Assembly: GCA_947561585.1 (NCBI GenBank)
Contig: CANNZV010000948.1
Span: 1-64,000, forward strand
DNA: 64,000 nt
Direction: 5' to 3'
DNA from: Caprella mutica
Lineage: Eukaryota > Arthropoda > Malacostraca > Amphipoda > Caprellidae
In this document: piece by piece, positions 1 to 11,259 of the stretch
Layout: each line of letters opens with the position of its first letter
Position numbering within the stretch: position 1 is the stretch's first letter
Position numbers and translations under genes: made by a program
The notes under the pieces: model-generated
Databases searched by the model: none
Told to the model about the DNA's origin: nothing
Seen by the model: only the letters and a program-made list of their open reading frames with translations

Positions 1-215
1 GGTATCGACTTAGCAACCATTTCGACTCATAGTAGATATCAGAATGTCTGTTTCTAAATGATATCTGAATTTACACTCCGAGTAGAAACACGAAAACCTA
101 TTCATGGTTTTAACAGCATCATCTTGACGTCAGCATGTCTGTTTCCAAACGATATATGAATTTATACTTCGACCAGAAGTGCGAAAACCGATACGTAGTT
201 TTAAAAAATCGTTTC
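1..215. repeat. two-unit tandem repeat, cut by window edge
   Basis: Two diverged units about 91 bp apart share ATGTCTGTTTC, GATAT.TGAATTTA, a GTAGAAACACGAAAACC-like segment and a following GTTTT. The first unit may extend left of the window. No coding sense is visible. Confidence 0.5.
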
Positions 216-476
216 AAATTTGGAAATTCATTTTCTTATCTTCCTGTTTTATAATACGTATAGAAATGTAAGAATAATTTCTATTCAATTGGATTGTAGC
301 TTTCTATATAACATATGTAGTGCTCCCTTTAAACTATTCCCAATAATTAATACACTTATAGGGGACTACGGCAGTTGTAAGTTTACGATTGAGCATTGGC
401 ACGCTGGTGCGATTGTGAACTGGATCAACGAAAAGTAAGCGATATTGGAACATCGGTTGTTGAACAATGTTCCTCC

Positions 477-607
477 AGTACTGTGAAAACGAAATGGATA
501 ACCAATCAAGTGATTTTTCGATGGCTGCATTTAATGTGATGAATCTATCTAAACTGCTTATTGTAAATAAGCCCGGAGTGGCTCCTGAAGCTGTCATTGG
601 TGAATAG
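477..607 (+). other. possible terminal coding exon (about 43 aa) of an unknown gene
   Basis: After an AG acceptor-like sequence (TTCCTCCAG ending about 476) an open frame runs to TAG at 605-607; an ATG also opens it at 467. The peptide ends NKPGVAPEAVIGE. The start resembles the sequence after the AG at about 44154 (TACTGTGA.ACG in both), and the DNA downstream of both is homologous. That suggests two relatives of one terminal exon plus 3' UTR, or two copies of a mobile repeat. The family is not recognised, and coding status is unproven because the frame is short and the two loci differ in predicted peptide. Confidence 0.2.
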
Positions 608-1000
608 AAGAGAAGGGGGTGGCGTCCAAACTGTTGTAGTTTGGATTATGTATTGTCTATTTTATATTTACCATGTATATAGTGTTTTTAACTCTCCATG
701 CAATTTAAGAGGATAGCGCTCTACAATTACGTACGAGGTCTTAGATTTTGTGTTAGGTAGGCTCGTAGATTTCATTTACTATCACCTCTCCTCTTCATTT
801 CCCTCTTCCTTCCTTGAGTGCAGCCACATTACTAGGTAAGTGACAGCAATCACGGAGTAGCTTTTCAGCATCTATGAGCTTCGTGACTTTGTCCATCTAG
901 CCACTTTCTTTTCTGACTGCTTCTTCCAGTCCCTTGTATTTCATTTCCTTTTGACGTCAGCGACATGGCCTCTGGTTAAACCTCTACTTAACGTCAATAA
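560..1000 (+). repeat. dispersed repeat, copy A (related to 44265-45190)
   Basis: Shared landmarks with 44.3-45.2 kb are, in order: GAAGCTGTC..TGGTGAAT, AGAGAAGGGGGTGGCGTCC, ACTGTTGTA.TTTGGATTATG, GAGGATAGCGCT, TACGAGGTCTTAGATTTT, GTTAGGTAGGCTCGT, CACGGAGTAGCTTTTC and CCTTTTGACGTCAGCGA. Divergence is substantial. It could be the 3' untranslated part of a duplicated gene or an unclassified transposon. Confidence 0.6.
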
Positions 1001-1050
1001 TTAAAAGTTGGTGGGCTATTTAACATGTTCCATTTTAGAGTAAATTCTCT

Positions 1051-1227
1051 GTTATCGGACGGTTCCACATTTTCAAATATGTAAGAAATAAATATAATAA
1101 TTATCATTATTAAATTCTTAAATAAATTGGTATCCATGATACCAGTACGTAAAATACAAGTTTAGAAATAGAAATTAATACATAAATAATTTTTCTACGT
1201 AAAATGCGGAACCCCATATCCGATAAC
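1051..1227. mobile_element. 177-bp MITE, terminal motif GTTATCGG
   Basis: The ends are inverted repeats: GTTATCGGACGGTTCCACAT on the left and a diverged inverse ending ATCCGATAAC on the right. The interior is AT-rich and non-coding. The arms resemble those of the element at 43122-43388 (TTATCGG.C.GTTCCACAT), so the two are probably one non-autonomous family. No clear target-site duplication was seen and the superfamily is unassigned. Confidence 0.55.
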
Positions 1228-1915
1228 TTGAGCTTTCACCTAGTGCCAAAAGCTGCAAATGAGACTATTAAAATTCAGTGATTCACATTATAGATCATCA
1301 AACTTAAAGTGATAATCGGACTCAATAAATCTATATATAATAACTACCTATTATTTAACTTTTATTTCAAATGGTATCATACCTTCAGCTATTATGTTAC
1401 TAATTAAATAGTGGTTTAATAATAATGATTATATTTTCCTTTATCACGTGTTCAAAAAAATATAGACCCTATTAATAACTTGGAACATATACCCTATTGC
1501 TAAAAATATTTCACAGAGCACAAAATTCCTGATTGTTCAATGAAACACAATTATATAAGTCAAAATATCAGACTAATTACTCAACTATTATGACCTATAT
1601 TTACTGAGTGAGAGTTAATCTATGGTCAAATTTTAATTAATGCATTCATTACTTTGAACTTTCATCACAGAGCTTTCATCTTTATTCTAAGTCGTGGCCT
1701 CTAAACATTTTCTTTAATTTGAACTCATAGAGAACCAAATTTTCAAGGAGTTACAATTTTATAAAAATATGACCAACTCATTACTATTTGTAATAAGAAT
1801 AAGTTGTGATTTTGGTTATAAAAGCGGTGCTTGTATATATTGTTCTATTCACTTTAAAATATCTTCAAGTATCTCCGGGTAGTTTAATATCAAAAATTTT
1901 TTAGTCAAATGCATT
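1228..1915. other. AT-rich DNA, no supported feature
   Basis: No long ORF, tandem array or inverted repeat was recognised. Confidence 0.6.
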
Positions 1916-2150
1916 CACGGTGGCAAAGTGACAGAGCTACAGGCACGACGATGGTTGGACCCACGAACGATACCCGGACACGTCACTTCATTTCTTCCCA
2001 TTTAATTTATATATAACATTATGTAAAATTAATCAAATTGATATGCATCTAAACGTACAGTACGTTATATCATTGAAGTAAAGGTTTTCAATTTTAATTT
2101 ATTTATTTATTGGATGCAAGTGGATATCGTTTCGAAGCATATTAGATATA
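1916..2150 (+). mobile_element. degenerate tRNA-derived SINE, 3' body
   Basis: The segment around 1979-2075 matches the body of the SINEs at 31850-32060 and 55785-55995: CACTTCATTTCTT, CCCATTTAATTT.TATATAAC, a run ending in AATTGATAT, then an AACGTACA-like stretch. The head is too diverged to fold as a tRNA, though a B-box-like CGAACGATACCCGG stands in the expected place. Confidence 0.45.
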
Positions 2151-3109
2151 TAATTAGGCGTCTGTTCGATGGAGAATCCCTATGTATGTTGGATGTCGTA
2201 ATTTATCTTTCTATTCAACGCTGTATAACGGTATCGCTTCGATGCCAAATATACTTGATGTGATGCGGTTTAGCGGTGCAAACGGATATCGGTTTGATGT
2301 CTACTTGATGTCACCATGTCTAATTTGTTACTGGTATTCGATGTCGGAAGAGAGGTTTCACAGAGTCGTATAGACATCGAATAGATACATTCATGTTTGC
2401 TGGGATGTTACTAGTGTATTTTCCCGTTAAAAATAACGTGTTTCAAAGTTTCAATTTTGGCTCTTAACCCGTTAAAAGTGTACTCTCTCATTGAAATAAA
2501 AACATAAGAATTAAATAATTAAATTTCATCCCGTGCGTATCATGATTACATCATTATTAATAATTTTCAAAATATTTATATTTTTCTATAAACTCCAAAA
2601 TGAAGAAAAAATTTCTCTGCATTATTATTATTTTAGCAGTCTGTATTCATGATACCTTTTGCCATAAAGAAATTTAATTGTTAGTTAATGTTTTTAGATA
2701 GGAGAAATTACGGACAAAAAAAAATATATAAATAAATAAATAAGCAAATAAGTAAATAAGTAAATAAATGTTTCTGGGGTTTTATTATATAGGTGGGATT
2801 TATATTACTAGTGTACCGGTGCCCGTCATAAATGACGGCATTTATTAAGTGCTCAAAATCTCACACTACAGTTTTTCACAAATAGATAATATTGTTCAAT
2901 GGCAATTATATTTATAGTTGAAGCGTATACACTTTACTTATCTTCTTTATTTAAAAAAAAAACATTTATGTACAAAATCTCGTAGCCACTTTACGAATTT
3001 CATCTAAATGAACATTGATTATTATTTCTAAAGAAGTTACAAACAAAAAAAAATTATATATAAATCTTCACATATTGCTCTTTATTAAATAAGGGGATAA
3101 AACAGGCAA
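2151..3109. other. AT-rich DNA with microsatellite and a short palindrome
   Basis: An (AAAT/AAGT)n-like microsatellite lies at about 2725-2770 and a short hairpin CCCGTCATAAATGACGGC near 2823. Words like TTCGATGTCG recur at 2160-2390. No gene is supported; the 63-codon frame at 2182-2373 has no recognisable features. Confidence 0.55.
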
Positions 3110-5152
3110 TGTTCATCCGCTGTGTCATAGAATTGGTGAATGAACAATATAATTCACATTAGTTATAGAGGTTCGTCCGATATTGTACCAACATTGATGG
3201 ATGACCTACTAAATTCAAAATATTAATCTATGTTCGTACGATGTTGTACCAACATTGGTGAATGACCTACCTAATTCACTGTTATTCGATGCTTTCCGAT
3301 GTTGTTCCAACGTTGTTGAATGACCTATTAATTTCAAATTGTTATTCGATGTTTGTCTGATGTTGTACGAACGTTGTTGAATGACCTACTAATTTCAGAT
3401 TGTTATTTGATGTCCATCCGATGTTGTACGAACATTGTTGAATGACCTACTAATTTCAGATTGTTATTTGATGTCCATCCGATGTTGTACGAACATTGCT
3501 GAATGATCTACTAATTTCAGATAGTTATTCGATGTCCATCCGATGTTGTACGAACATTGTTGAATGACCTACTAATTTCAGATTGTTATTTGATGTCCAT
3601 CCGATGTTGTACGAACATTGCTGAATGATCTACTAATTTCAGATAGTTATTCGATGTCCATCCGATGTTGTACGAACATTGTTGAATGACCTACTTAATT
3701 CACATTATTATTCGATGTTGGTCCGATATTGTACGAACTTTGTGTAATGACCTACTAATTTCACATTATTATTCGATGTTGGTCCGATGTTGTACGAACA
3801 TTAATGAATGACCTACTAATTTCAGAATGTTATTCGATGTCCATCCGATGTTGTACAAACATTGTCGAATGACCTACTAATTTCAGATTGTTATTTGATG
3901 TCCATCCGATGTTGTACGAACATTGCTGAATGATCTACTAATTTCAGATAGTTATTCGATGTCCATCCGATGTTGTACGAACATTGTTGAATGACCTACT
4001 TAATCACATTATTATTCGATGTTGGTCCGATATTGTACGAATATTGTGTAATGACCTACTAATTTCACATTATTATTCGATGTTGGTCCGATGTTGTACG
4101 AACATTAATGAATGACTTACTAATTTCAGAATGTTATTCGATGTCCATCCGATGTTGTACGAACATTGTGTAATGACCTACTAATTTCAGATAGTTATTT
4201 GATGTCCATCCGATGTTGTACGAACATTGTGTAATGACCTACTAATTTCAGATAGTTATTTGATGTCCATCCGATGTTGTACGAACATTGCTGAATGATC
4301 TACTAATTTCAGATTGTTATTTGATGTCCATCCGATGTTGTACGAACATTGCTGAATGATCTACTAATTTCAGATAGTTATTCGATGTCCATCCGATGTT
4401 GTACGAACATTGTTGAATGACCTACTAATTTCAGATTGTTATTTGATGTCCATCCGATGTTGTACGAACATTGCTGAATGATCTACTAATTTCAGATAGT
4501 TATTCGATGCCCATCCGATGTTGTACGAACATTGTTGAATGACCTACTTAATTCACATTATTATTCGATGTTGGTCCGATATTGTACGAACATTGTGTAA
4601 TGACCTACTAATTTCACATTATTATTCGATGTTGGTCCGATGTTGTACGAACATTAATGAATGACCTACTAATTTCAGAATGTTATTCGATGTCCATCCG
4701 ATGTTGTACGAACATTGTGTAATGACCTACTAATTTCAGATAGTTATTTGATGTCCATCCGATGTTGTACGAACATTGCTGAATGATCTACTAATTTCAG
4801 ATTGTTATTCGATGTCCATCCGATGTTGTACGAACATTGTTGAAAGACCTACTAATTTCAGATAGTTATTCGATGTCCATCCGATGTTGTACGAACATTG
4901 TTGAATGACCTACTAATTTCAGATTGTTATTTGATGTCCATCCGATGTTGTACGAACATTGCTGAATGATCTACTTAATTCACATTGTTGTTCGATGTTC
5001 GTCCGATGTTGTGCCAACGTTAATATGTGATTGACTAAATTCACAACGTTGTATCGATGTTCGCACAACATTGTGAAACAACAAGACGACCTTGATACAA
5101 TGTTACAATGCTAATACAATGTCGTACCGACGTTGTTTTGCTGGCTGGGATA
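3110..5152. repeat. 61-bp minisatellite, about 33 units, with higher-order pattern
   Basis: The core unit contains GATGTTGTACGAACATTG, GAATGACCTACTAATTTCAG, GTTATT and GATGTCCATCC. Units at both edges are more diverged than central ones, as expected for arrays homogenised from the middle. A three-unit variant block marked by CTACTTA, GTGTAATGA and AATGAATGAC starts at about 3691, 3996 and 4544, all spaced by near-integer multiples of 61. The GTAC core is part of a quasi-palindrome (ATGTT-GTAC-GAACAT). The right edge finishes TTTTGCTGGCTGGG, resembling the termini of other elements here, so the array may be the body of a transposon. Confidence 0.95.
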
Positions 5153-6423
5153 TCATCGAACATTGAAATTAGATCAAATTCAATCAGTTCCACAATTTGT
5201 AAGTTTATAATCCGTTTTCAAGGGACACAATATACACATTTTGGCAAGAATCCAGACTCATATGAACAACGAAACAAAATTTGTCTCATTAACTGTTGTT
5301 TTTTCAGGATAATGATTATAAATGACTCTATACTTTGAATTGTTTTGATCATATAGTTTCTGAGGATAAAAGATTTCCCTAAATGGCAAATTTATTGATG
5401 AGATTATATATTATAGTTTAGTTTATTTATTCATCGTTAGATATTGCAAACAATTGGTCATTTTTAGTTGAATATCTCACCTTGAAACGATTTAGCTTGA
5501 TATTTATTAGTAACCCTTTATAAAATATTTGAATGTTAATAAGAATATCTAGTGAAAAAAAACATGGCAACAAATTTTCACAACAAAAGACTTTTTACAC
5601 TAATCAAGGAGCATAATAAAATAAATTTTAAATTCAAAGAAGAAATATCAGGTATTTCTCATTCCTTCATAGATGGGCTAAGGTTTTTTTCTGAATTCAA
5701 CAATTTGACAAAGAAAAGGGATTCAGGAAGTTAGCTATTCTGAATGAAACTTTTGAAAATGCAATATGAATTTTGAAGTCAAAACATATTTCTCTACAAT
5801 TGTTAGTTAGTAGTTTTTATTCTGCTCAGGATTTATTGAAAAGGATCGTGTTGCCTTTTCTTAGTGTAGTGTGAAGAAGAATAGTGAACATCCAAATGTA
5901 TTATTGGATCAGGCTGTTGGATGGACACTAGGTTTAAAACCATTTCTTTAAAAAATGTTAATGGTTATCCAGTTTGGCTCTCTTTTTAAGTTTGGTTCGT
6001 ACAGTAAAACTCCTAAGAAAATATTCTCTCAGTGTCATGATTTTCATTCAGCTTCATAATGTCAAAAAACATTGCATTTTCGTTGTCTAAGAAGTTAGTT
6101 TAGAAAAGGTTATTGAAAAACGTTAATTATTATTTAAGAAATTTAAAAAGGTACACACTTTTATTTCTCACAAAGCAATTTTTGTCACTGTGCAGTGCAA
6201 AATTAAAACAAAATTGTTTTTAAATAACTTAACGAAGTTAGTAATTAAACTAAAAGAATTGATTTTATATCAAAAAAGATGGATGAATCTCGTTTTATTG
6301 AAAATATATAAAAATGAATTATGCCAAAAATATTTTCAAAATAATATTTTTGGTATAAAGTATAGCTACTTTCATATTCATACGAGTACTTTGCTGAAAC
6401 CTCTATTCTGTGTTTCGATTCTA
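5153..6423. other. AT-rich DNA, no supported feature
   Basis: Short open frames (for example 5552-5734) occur but lack domains, conserved motifs or supporting context. Confidence 0.55.
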
Positions 6424-7734
6424 GATAAATTTCCCCGCGGAAAATTACACCACGGAAAGTTCCACCGCTGGAAAGTTCCAACACGGAATATTCCACAGCC
6501 GGAAAATTCAAACACAGAAGGTTCCACCGCATAACAATGGATTTCAGTAACAGATTGTATAACATCTGATTTGAAGAAAATGTTTTTTTGTGGTAACCGA
6601 CCATCATTTGATCAGTTGAAAAGTTAAAAAAATATAAGAATATGTTATGTCAAGTCATAGTCTAAGAGATATGCTAAGGCGAATATACGAAATAGTAGAC
6701 AGATCATACAATCTTTCAAATATGAATCAATTAAATTTTGAATAGAATTTAAATTGTTTAAATTCAACAATAAAGTTCCGCTGCCCTTGTTACAAATATT
6801 TTAGATTCTGTTTGATTCTCCTTTTAAACATTTATATGTTAAAGCAGAAAATAAAGATAATATTTTTTTGTAACCAACATTATATTTTATGTATATAATA
6901 TATATTATCCATCATCACTCAAGTCTTTAAATGTACCAACATATATTTCAATTTAAATCAGCGACGATAAAAGGTGGAATTAAAATACAAATTTGACACG
7001 TACCGAAATAAAATGTTTAATTATTATCGAAATATTTGGATAAGAAATAAAATATTAAAAAGCTGAAATTTTTTGAAACAGTATACTAATCTCTATTGAA
7101 AGTAATACAAAAAATAAAATTTGAATATTATGCGTGTCAACTAAATTTTGAACATAAGATTAATAAGGTAAATGGCGGAGCATCAACTATCTTCAATCTG
7201 AAACCACAGACACATGATTGAAAATCTTAAATTCAATACCCACAATGATATATAAATCATAACACGTACAGAGTTTCTTTTATTATGTAACCTCTTAATA
7301 TAAATTCATTTCAGCAGGTCGATGATTTAAATCGTCTCTAAATAAATATACACTAAAAACATGCTTGGCATATTGCTGCTAAATATCCTTTTCAATAATG
7401 AGAATGTATCTAATAAAATTTATTTTTGTATCTAATATTGAAATCTGAAGTTTTGTCATATTCTGTCACGATTAACCAGTTAAATATTTAATGCCAATAT
7501 GGTGTATTATTTATTGTTTTATATTTAAAAAGAAGAGTTGTTCATTTATAATTATTAATTACATAGACTTAGAAATACATTTTAAAATAAACTATTTATT
7601 TATACTGTTTATTTGTATATTTTTTTCAAATGATTGAATCTTCCGCAGTGAAATTTTCCACATCTCGCATTTAACGCCTGTGGAATCTTCCTCGTGAAAC
7701 TTTCCACGGGAGAACTTTCCGTGGTGGAATATAC
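6424..7734 (+). mobile_element. fold-back element, GGAA..TTCC word termini, copy 1
   Basis: Both ends are small arrays of 14-16 bp words centred on the dyad GGAAARTTCC followed by ACC: forward at 6433-6531 (CGGAAAGTTCCACCGC type) and inverted at 7642-7734 (GGTGGAATCTTCC type). The AT-rich interior of about 1.1 kb is non-coding and aligns along its length with copy 2 at 49208-50459, for example TATGTTATGTCAAGTCA, GATAAAAGGTGGAATTAAAA and TTTGACACGTA. A full-length match between distant copies shows a mobile unit. Frames across 6190-6607 are shadows of the arrays. The superfamily is unassigned; no transposase is present. Confidence 0.75.
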
Positions 7735-7804
7735 CGGCCACACGTGTTTTATTTCATCATATTGGCGCTCGATAAATGCCACTCAATGTTGTGGACATTT
7801 CATG

Positions 7805-7960
7805 ATTTTATCAGTTTTATTATCTCAGTTTTATGATTCTCTGTTCTAAGATCCTCAGTTTTATGATTTTCAGTTTCATGATTCTTAGTCTTATGTATCT
7901 CAGTTTTATGATTCTCAGTTTTATGAATCTAAGTTTTACAATTCTCCATTTAAGGAAGTT
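7805..7960 (+). repeat. 15-bp tandem array (TCAGTTTTATGATTC)
   Basis: About ten imperfect units of TCAGTTTTATGATTC stand head to tail just outside the right end of the fold-back element. Because 15 is a multiple of three, the frame stays open and gives a repetitive hydrophobic pseudo-protein (7833-8054), which I do not regard as a gene. Confidence 0.75.
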
Positions 7961-9094
7961 TCTATCTTTTAGGATACTCCGTTCTTGGAGTTTTAACAAA
8001 TTTAGGCTAGAAAGACCTCTGTTATCCAGGAAAATAGTAACATTTAATGACTAAGAAATAATCTTTAAATTGTTTAGAGTGACTAAGAACTGTTCTTAAC
8101 ATTGTTTTCTTAACCCACTTTCTTTCCAAGTATTTTCAATTTTTTTTGTAACGTATTTCAATTATCACAGATATTTGAAAACTGAAAATACTATCAATGG
8201 AATTATCCAAGAGTGATATTTTACCGAATTTACTAACTGATATAAATCCACTTTGAGGCTGATATTTTCTGGTGAAAAAAAAACAGGACAATTTTTTGGG
8301 AACGATTATTTTTTCTCATTAAAAAGTAATTTTAATTTGCTATAAACTATTTAACATTCATTTTCCTCTAATAATGCATGTATTTAACATGCTTAGAGTA
8401 GGTAATTTCTAGCTCGAGTAAAAGTTTAAGTAATTCGATTTTCATTGAAATGAGGCAAATTGTACCAAAAAGAAGAGCCGAATTCAGTTCTTGATGGAAC
8501 TTCTACTTTTTGAAAAGTTCCAATCGAAAGGAAAAATGTATTGCAGAGCCCTCATGAAGTGAATAATAATTTAAAACTACATCTTGAGTGTTAAAAGAAC
8601 TGATGAAGACATATGTTTCAATTCAATTTCTCTTTTAAATATTTTTGCCTATGGAAATATTGAAAAACTGAAGCATTAAAAAATTCAAAAAACAGTTTAC
8701 AAAATTATTGTTTTGAAAAGAGGCAAATATTAGATATATTTTTATTCACAAAAATTGTATTTACAAATTCTTTTTTTAAACTGTAGTGTGATATAATGAT
8801 TCCAGTAATGTGTTCTTAGATTACATATCTTTTTTTGATTCATCACTCAACAAGAATAATACAATATTATTCATCTTAAATATATAAAATAACTAGTGCT
8901 TTTTTCCCTGAATAATATAAATATATAATTTACATGAAACCTAATTACTCGAATCGAACTATAATGAAAATATATTGCTTTGGCAATTTCTTAAAACTAT
9001 AGAACAATTTTTATGTTTAATTTCAATGAAAACATTTTATTAGAAATACATTTTGATTTAAATGCATTTCACGCAGTTATTTATTTGCATGGTA
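7961..9094. other. AT-rich DNA, no supported feature
   Basis: No ORF, array or inverted repeat was recognised. Confidence 0.55.
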
Positions 9095-9545
9095 AATTCT
9101 TAGTTCGAGTCCCAATTTCATTAAGAGACGTGAACTAGGAACCGATCCAAATACTATCATCCTAATTCACGTCCCCACTTGATTTAGGTACGTGAATTAG
9201 ACAAGGGATAAAGATATTACTTGAATGGTAATTTTTTAAATTTAGTTTATACATAAACAAGTAATAAAATATGTTGTAATTTTCTGAATATGTGTTAAGT
9301 TACTGAATATAAATTTTGTTGGTATTATTTGTATATGTATACAGTATACTAGATTTTCTGTAAATTAATATTTTAGTGCAATATTTTTCAATCAGATAAA
9401 TGGTACTTTCATGAAAAGTTAATTTATAAATATTCCCTTCCTAGTTCACATCCCAAAATCATTTAGGGACATAAACTATGAAGGGGGAATTTGGATCGGT
9501 TCCTAGTTCACGTCCCAAAATGAAATATGGACGCTACCTAGGAAT
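9095..9545. mobile_element. small fold-back element with GACGTGAACTAGG words
   Basis: GACGTGAACTAGGAACCGAT (about 9126) is matched in inverse by ATCGGTTCCTAGTTCACGTC (about 9495-9514). Each arm also has a second, weaker copy of the same word (CCTAATTCACGTCCC, CCTAGTTCACATCCC). The interior of about 300 bp is AT-rich and non-coding. The design, inverted arms made of repeated short words, matches other elements in the window. Confidence 0.6.
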
Positions 9546-9687
9546 TTACAATTTTTATAATATGAAACTAAATGAACTTGAAAATAATATTTTATATATC
9601 AAAAAGCAACATTGTCCATTTTCAGGATATGTAATATTTGTTCTGCTAAATCAAATTATAATATAAAATATATCTTTAGAGATAATA

Positions 9688-10180
9688 TATAAACTGCGTC
9701 CATCGCTTTATTGCAGATCATTATTTTGTGAATAATTTTAATAATATTGATCGTACAGTAGTGAAACTTTGGTCACTGGAAGATTGCTTCTATGTTAGTA
9801 TCTTGCTGAAATATTTTTTGAATCCATGATAAAATTGGAAAATTATGAGCGCTTATGTATTTTGAAGGAATTTTTACTGTCCATCGCTTTATTGCAGCTC
9901 TGTGATAATGCCAAAAAATGGGCGACTAACTTCTACCGAGAGGGTAAAAATTGTAACAGGTCCTGCAGAAGGGAGGACTCTTCTATATTTAGCTAATGAA
10001 TTTGGGAGGGATAAGAGAAACATAATTTCTATTGCGGAAGATCCCGACATCAACCCAAGGAGAGATGAGGGTACGAGGAGAAGCTTTTTCCCCTCGAAAT
10101 ATGCGAAAAACTACCCAGGCAGGTTATAAGACAGCCAAATAGCACTATGTGCCTCCATTTTCGACAAGGCTGTCATTGGT
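9688..10180 (+). repeat. left inverted arm of the Tc1/mariner-like element
   Basis: It pairs with 10771-11259. It contains both tip words and the first part of the transposase frame. Homology stops at TGTCATTGGT, after which the arms differ. Confidence 0.85.
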
Positions 10181-10735
10181 TATTCGTTCAAACAGTGTCT
10201 TAAATCAGACGACAAAGAACGTGGAGCCCATTCCCAGGCCTCCTATGGACAAGACCCAAAAGGAAAAAGGCATTAGATGTACACAGAATTACATGAAAAC
10301 AAACTTCCTACTTTTTCTTTTAACAGATGAGGAAATAGCCACCCTTGATTGTCTGGATGGATGAGTTAAAATTTGGATCCTACTGGAGCAGTTTATTAAA
10401 ACTGGTTTCGTCGTCAACAAGGAGGCTGTGGCTTTATGTTTTAAGCGGGCATCATTGGTGAAACGTTAATTGGCCCTTTCCGAGTACCAGAGGGTGTAAA
10501 CCTAACAATCCAATCCTACATTGCCTCATTTGTTGAGTACTTGTTCCCTTGGCCTAATAGTTTGCAATTATCTCGTTGGCAAAAGATGATTTTCTTGCAT
10601 TACTTCGCACAATCTCATGCTCGAAGGGTTACAACTTCTTTCCTCATATCTCTGGGAATCAAGTGAGAGACTTTCATGACTTTATTGCCTTGTTCTCTGG
10701 TCTTAAGCCCCATTGTGCATTTCTGACCGTTTTAT
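9902..10735 (+). pseudogene. Tc1/mariner-like transposase remnant
   Basis: The first 75-codon frame (9902-10129) has an N-terminal helix-turn-helix look (LTSTERVKIV, EGRTLLYLANEFGRDKRNI). Further on, in shifting frames, come blocks typical of the DDE domain in this superfamily: GETLIGPFRVPEGV, then KMIFLH with SHA.RVTTSFL..LGIK, then a decayed version of the CSPDLNPIE block near 10690-10735 (PCSLVLSPIVHF). Stops, frameshifts and altered catalytic positions show it is dead. The C-terminal end and normal 3' terminus are missing, replaced by the inverted arm. Family assignment rests on motif order; the exact clade is not determined. Confidence 0.65.
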
Positions 10736-10770
10736 TTGAGACATTACATCAGGACTGTTTTGAGGTAAGA

Positions 10771-11259
10771 CCAATGACAGCCTTGTTAAAAATGGAGGCA
10801 CTAGTGTCATTTAGCTGCCTTATGACCTGTTTGTGTATTTTTCGCATTTTTCGAGGGGAAATTCTTTTTCTCGTACCCTCATCTCTCCTTGGGTTTGTGT
10901 CGGGATTTTCCACAAAAGAAACTATTGTTCTCTGAACCCTTCCAAGTTATAAAGCTAAATATAGAAGAGTCCTCCTTTCTGCAGGACCTGCTGCAATTTT
11001 TACCCTCTCGGTAGAAGTGAACCGCCCATTTTTTGGCCTTTTCACAAAGCTGCAATAAAGCGATGGACAGTTAAAATGCCTTCTAAATACATAAACGTTC
11101 ATAGCTTTCCAATTTTCTCATGGATTAAAAAAATATTTCAGCAAGACACTAACATAGAAGCAATCTTCCAGTGACCAAAGTTTCACTACTGTACGATAAA
11201 TATCATTAAAATTAATCACAAAATAGTGATCTGCAATAAAGCGATGGACGCAGTTTATA
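10771..11259 (-). repeat. right inverted arm of the Tc1/mariner-like element
   Basis: It is an inverse copy of 9688-10180, including the transposase N-terminal region and both TCCATCGCTTTATTGCAG words, with scattered substitutions and small indels. Confidence 0.85.

Larger units (their letters stand above)
9688..11259 (+). mobile_element. Tc1/mariner-like element with 490-bp inverted arms
   Basis: Two arms (9688-10180 and 10771-11259) are long inverted copies beginning TATAAACTGCGTCCATCGC. Each arm carries the word TCCATCGCTTTATTGCAG twice, about 181 bp apart in the left arm (9699 and 9880), which recalls the IR/DR binding-site layout of some Tc1-like elements. The arms include the start of the transposase gene, so the distal end is an inverted duplicate of the 5' end, not a normal 3' end. 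Flanks are TA-rich, compatible with TA insertion. The element is non-functional because the gene is broken. Confidence 0.8.

Noticed and set aside
3110..5152. CRISPR-like repeat array
   Set aside because: Units are contiguous 61-mers without unique spacers, in eukaryotic DNA. It is a minisatellite.
5552..5734. 60-codon ORF after GTGAAAAAAAAC
   Set aside because: No domain, homologous copy or promoter support; expected by chance in this amount of AT-rich DNA.
7833..8054. 73-codon hydrophobic ORF resembling a membrane protein
   Set aside because: Translation of a 15-bp array; the hydrophobic pattern is the repeat.
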